From assembly GCF_002443255.2 (NCBI RefSeq), contig NW_019211455.1, forward strand, positions 7,783,959-7,847,958: a DNA stretch of 64,000 nucleotides, written 5' to 3'. Origin of the DNA: Varroa destructor (lineage: Eukaryota; Arthropoda; Arachnida; Mesostigmata; Varroidae). The notes under the pieces are model-generated. The model saw only the letters and a program-made list of their open reading frames with translations, was not told where the DNA came from and did no database searches. Shown here piece by piece: positions 62,230 through 64,000 of the stretch (its first letter is position 1; each line of letters starts with the position of its first letter). The position numbers were made by a program, and so were the translations under genes.

Positions 62230-63330
62230 ATAGGCCAACAATTTGAGCACACTAAGGGTCTAGAGAGCCAAGTTTCTTTTTGGGGCCTCACTTTGAATAG
62301 GAGCGTTGTTTTAGGTTTTAAACTTGAGCCCCTCTATAAATCCAGACCTCATACTATTATACACTGATTAACCTGCCTCGTGTATATAAAAATTAAAAAA
62401 TCACGAAAATGTAGGCGGAAAACTGTCTGGAATAGTAAAGATCATACATTCTATAATCGAGTCTTGAAGAATCTGACCTGTACTCGTTTATTATCTATTT
62501 GATTACAATCGCTAGCTAGTTCATTTAGTAGTCAATTGGGAATGGTTGTTTTCACTTGGTGTATATATTCCATAGCCAGATGAAGATGTATTCGTTCGCG
62601 TCCTCTTCAGCACTCCGTCCCTGGCATTCGGCTTTGGCTCAGTACCATTTATTACGGCGGAAGCGTATCACGTTGATTTAACAAGAATATATTCCTCTTT
62701 ACGCTTACGAAAATGCTTCCCTTTCTGCAAATTTTTTATACTCTTCAAAGGGTCAAAATTTCATAAATTAATCAAAAACAGTTAACTTCAAACAAAACAG
62801 CTGACAAAACCAGTGATGCTTAGGGACGGCTTCGAAGGCTAGTAAAATGTGGGTTCATTATTTTGCACAAGCATATGTTTGTTAGTGATACGTCTCGGTT
62901 TGCCGCAAAAAAATAACATATTTAATTTTTTTTTGGTGGCGCGCACGGCTCAAGTGCAGTAATACGTTATTTACTGTTTGTTAATGAAAATAAATTTTAC
63001 GAGCTTCTTGTCACAGTGCTTTCTTCTCGGATCAAGTGCATTTACCCGTTTTCGAGATGATCAATAGGAATATATAGGTATCTGTTTAGGATAAAAAAAA
63101 AACACTCATTTTGACAACATGTCTGGTATAGCAGATACACGACTGGACGGTTCGGTCCACTTTATTCTTAAATAAAACGATAAGTTCATCACGGCAGAGG
63201 TACAGGTTACGGAATTCAAGCGTAGACTAACAAATATCTTCGTACCGAACGATCTCGCTTGAAATTATAAATTTCTCTAGTTGGTTCAAAGCAACGACAT
63301 AACACATTGCGGTTTCGCATGTAGATTTAT
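62230..63330. other. AT-rich non-coding stretch
   Basis: No gene or recognisable repeat. Short A and T runs are present at about 62929 and 63093. Confidence 0.5.
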
Positions 63331-63633
63331 ATGTTAGATGTTAAAACGGAAGAATACTACAGGAAATCTGCCTTGAGGGCTCTAGAGCTGATTGAAGAGC
63401 TGTGGACTTGTTATTTGGCAATCAACTGCGCGCTGGTAAATGCAATGGGTCGAATTATGTACAAAGACCCCAGGTGTGTATATATAATACCATCAGAGTT
63501 AGGGAAAAGAGCTGTGAAGGCCGTGAAGGCAAAGGGGATGGTGTCGTTTGTTGCTAAGTTTCCTCAAGGACGGGGGCAGGCAGCTTTAATGCTTCAGTGG
63601 CGCAAGAATATTAGTCATGCATGTACCAACTAA
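63331..63633 (+). CDS. Candidate protein or exon of 100 codons, unknown product
   Basis: An ATG-started frame of 100 codons to TAA in DNA distinctly GC-richer than its flanks. Codons favour purines in the first position, and composition is balanced (for example ALRALELIEELWTCY and GKRAVKAVKAKGMV). This is the most protein-like unassigned frame in the window. A donor-like CAG|GTGTGT lies inside it near 63472, and a possible acceptor CATGTAG lies 7 bases before the ATG, so it could be an internal exon instead. No domain is recognised and there is no hydrophobic signal segment. Confidence 0.35.
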   Translation: MLDVKTEEYYRKSALRALELIEELWTCYLAINCALVNAMGRIMYKDPRCVYIIPSELGKRAVKAVKAKGMVSFVAKFPQGRGQAALMLQWRKNISHACTN

Positions 63634-64000
63634 TCCCAGAAGCTACCGCTAGCTTATCTGTGATTCCCCATCTTCTGTGAACAGATGTCCCCATTATGGA
63701 TGAAGCCAAATTTACAACAAATGTCACCTTCTACGCCCTACAACTGAAATCGAATGGGAACCTGTAATTTAGCAAGTACTCCGTCTCACGCTAAACCGTT
63801 GTGAAATAATATTTTTAAGATTGTTCAGCGATAATATCATGCTTTTAGAAGTCGCGTTGTCGCAACAATGTGGCCTCTCGGTCGTCAGACAGTGTTTAAA
63901 ACCCTGGGTCAAACGGAAATAATGATCTTTACGTAATACGGTAATATTTTACTTCATGGGCAAAGTTAATGCAACGGAAAACTTTTCTCCTTAATCTTAG
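63634..64000. other. Window end, no feature seen
   Basis: About 370 bases after the candidate frame, without a recognisable gene or repeat. A short plus stretch contains no clear polyadenylation signal. Confidence 0.4.

Noticed and set aside
1..64000. CRISPR arrays, bacterial operons, insertion sequences, phage or viral genes
   Set aside because: No regularly spaced direct repeats, no dense same-strand genes and no viral hallmark motif was seen; the only mobile elements are eukaryotic mariner relics and a SINE.

Overview
This is eukaryotic nuclear DNA, not bacterial or viral. It is AT-rich, has many (TA)n and homopolymer microsatellites, two runs of exactly 100 N (scaffold gaps), a gene built from short exons with GT-AG introns, a tRNA-derived SINE and several decayed mariner-type transposase relics. 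Three CCTAA units at 60206-60224 match the arthropod telomere motif, and the repeat types fit an arthropod. A mite or other chelicerate is my guess, not something the sequence proves.

Only one protein-coding gene is well supported. It is a serine/threonine protein kinase on the minus strand (11189-15316, 5' end uncertain). I joined four exons with consistent splice phases into 462 codons: a helix-rich N-terminal part, then a complete AGC-like kinase domain. The magnesium-binding DFG motif reads DFD. Its third intron carries a SINE with a box A, a box B and a candidate 9-bp target-site duplication.

Three mariner-family transposase relics follow at 25865-26470 (+), 30640-31450 (+) and 45815-46490 (-). 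All have stop codons, and each shows a changed residue at one or more catalytic acid positions, so none can be active.

Elsewhere the window is mostly AT-rich intergenic or intronic DNA. In DNA of this composition a rough estimate gives several open frames of 110 or more codons by chance in 64 kb, so ORF length alone is weak evidence. I list a few candidate exons where frame, splice signals and composition agree (8186-9447, 33095-33322, 43085-43970, 55285-56452, 62044-62112, 63331-63633), all at low confidence and several of them strand-ambiguous. Non-coding structures worth attention are a predicted three-way-junction fold at 58647-58724, a terminator-like hairpin with a T tract at 39586-39631, a perfect 12-bp hairpin at 7559-7585, and two pairs of diverged dispersed repeats (31690/32130 and 40740/42029).

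Layout: 1-11188 mostly non-coding with one candidate exon chain; 11189-15316 kinase; 15317-25864 non-coding with possible 5' exons of the kinase; 25865-32260 mariner relics and a diverged duplication; 32261-45814 intergenic with a gap and GC-richer candidate exon islands; 45815-46490 third mariner; 46491-64000 intergenic with the second gap and candidate exons near 55-56 kb and 62-63.6 kb.
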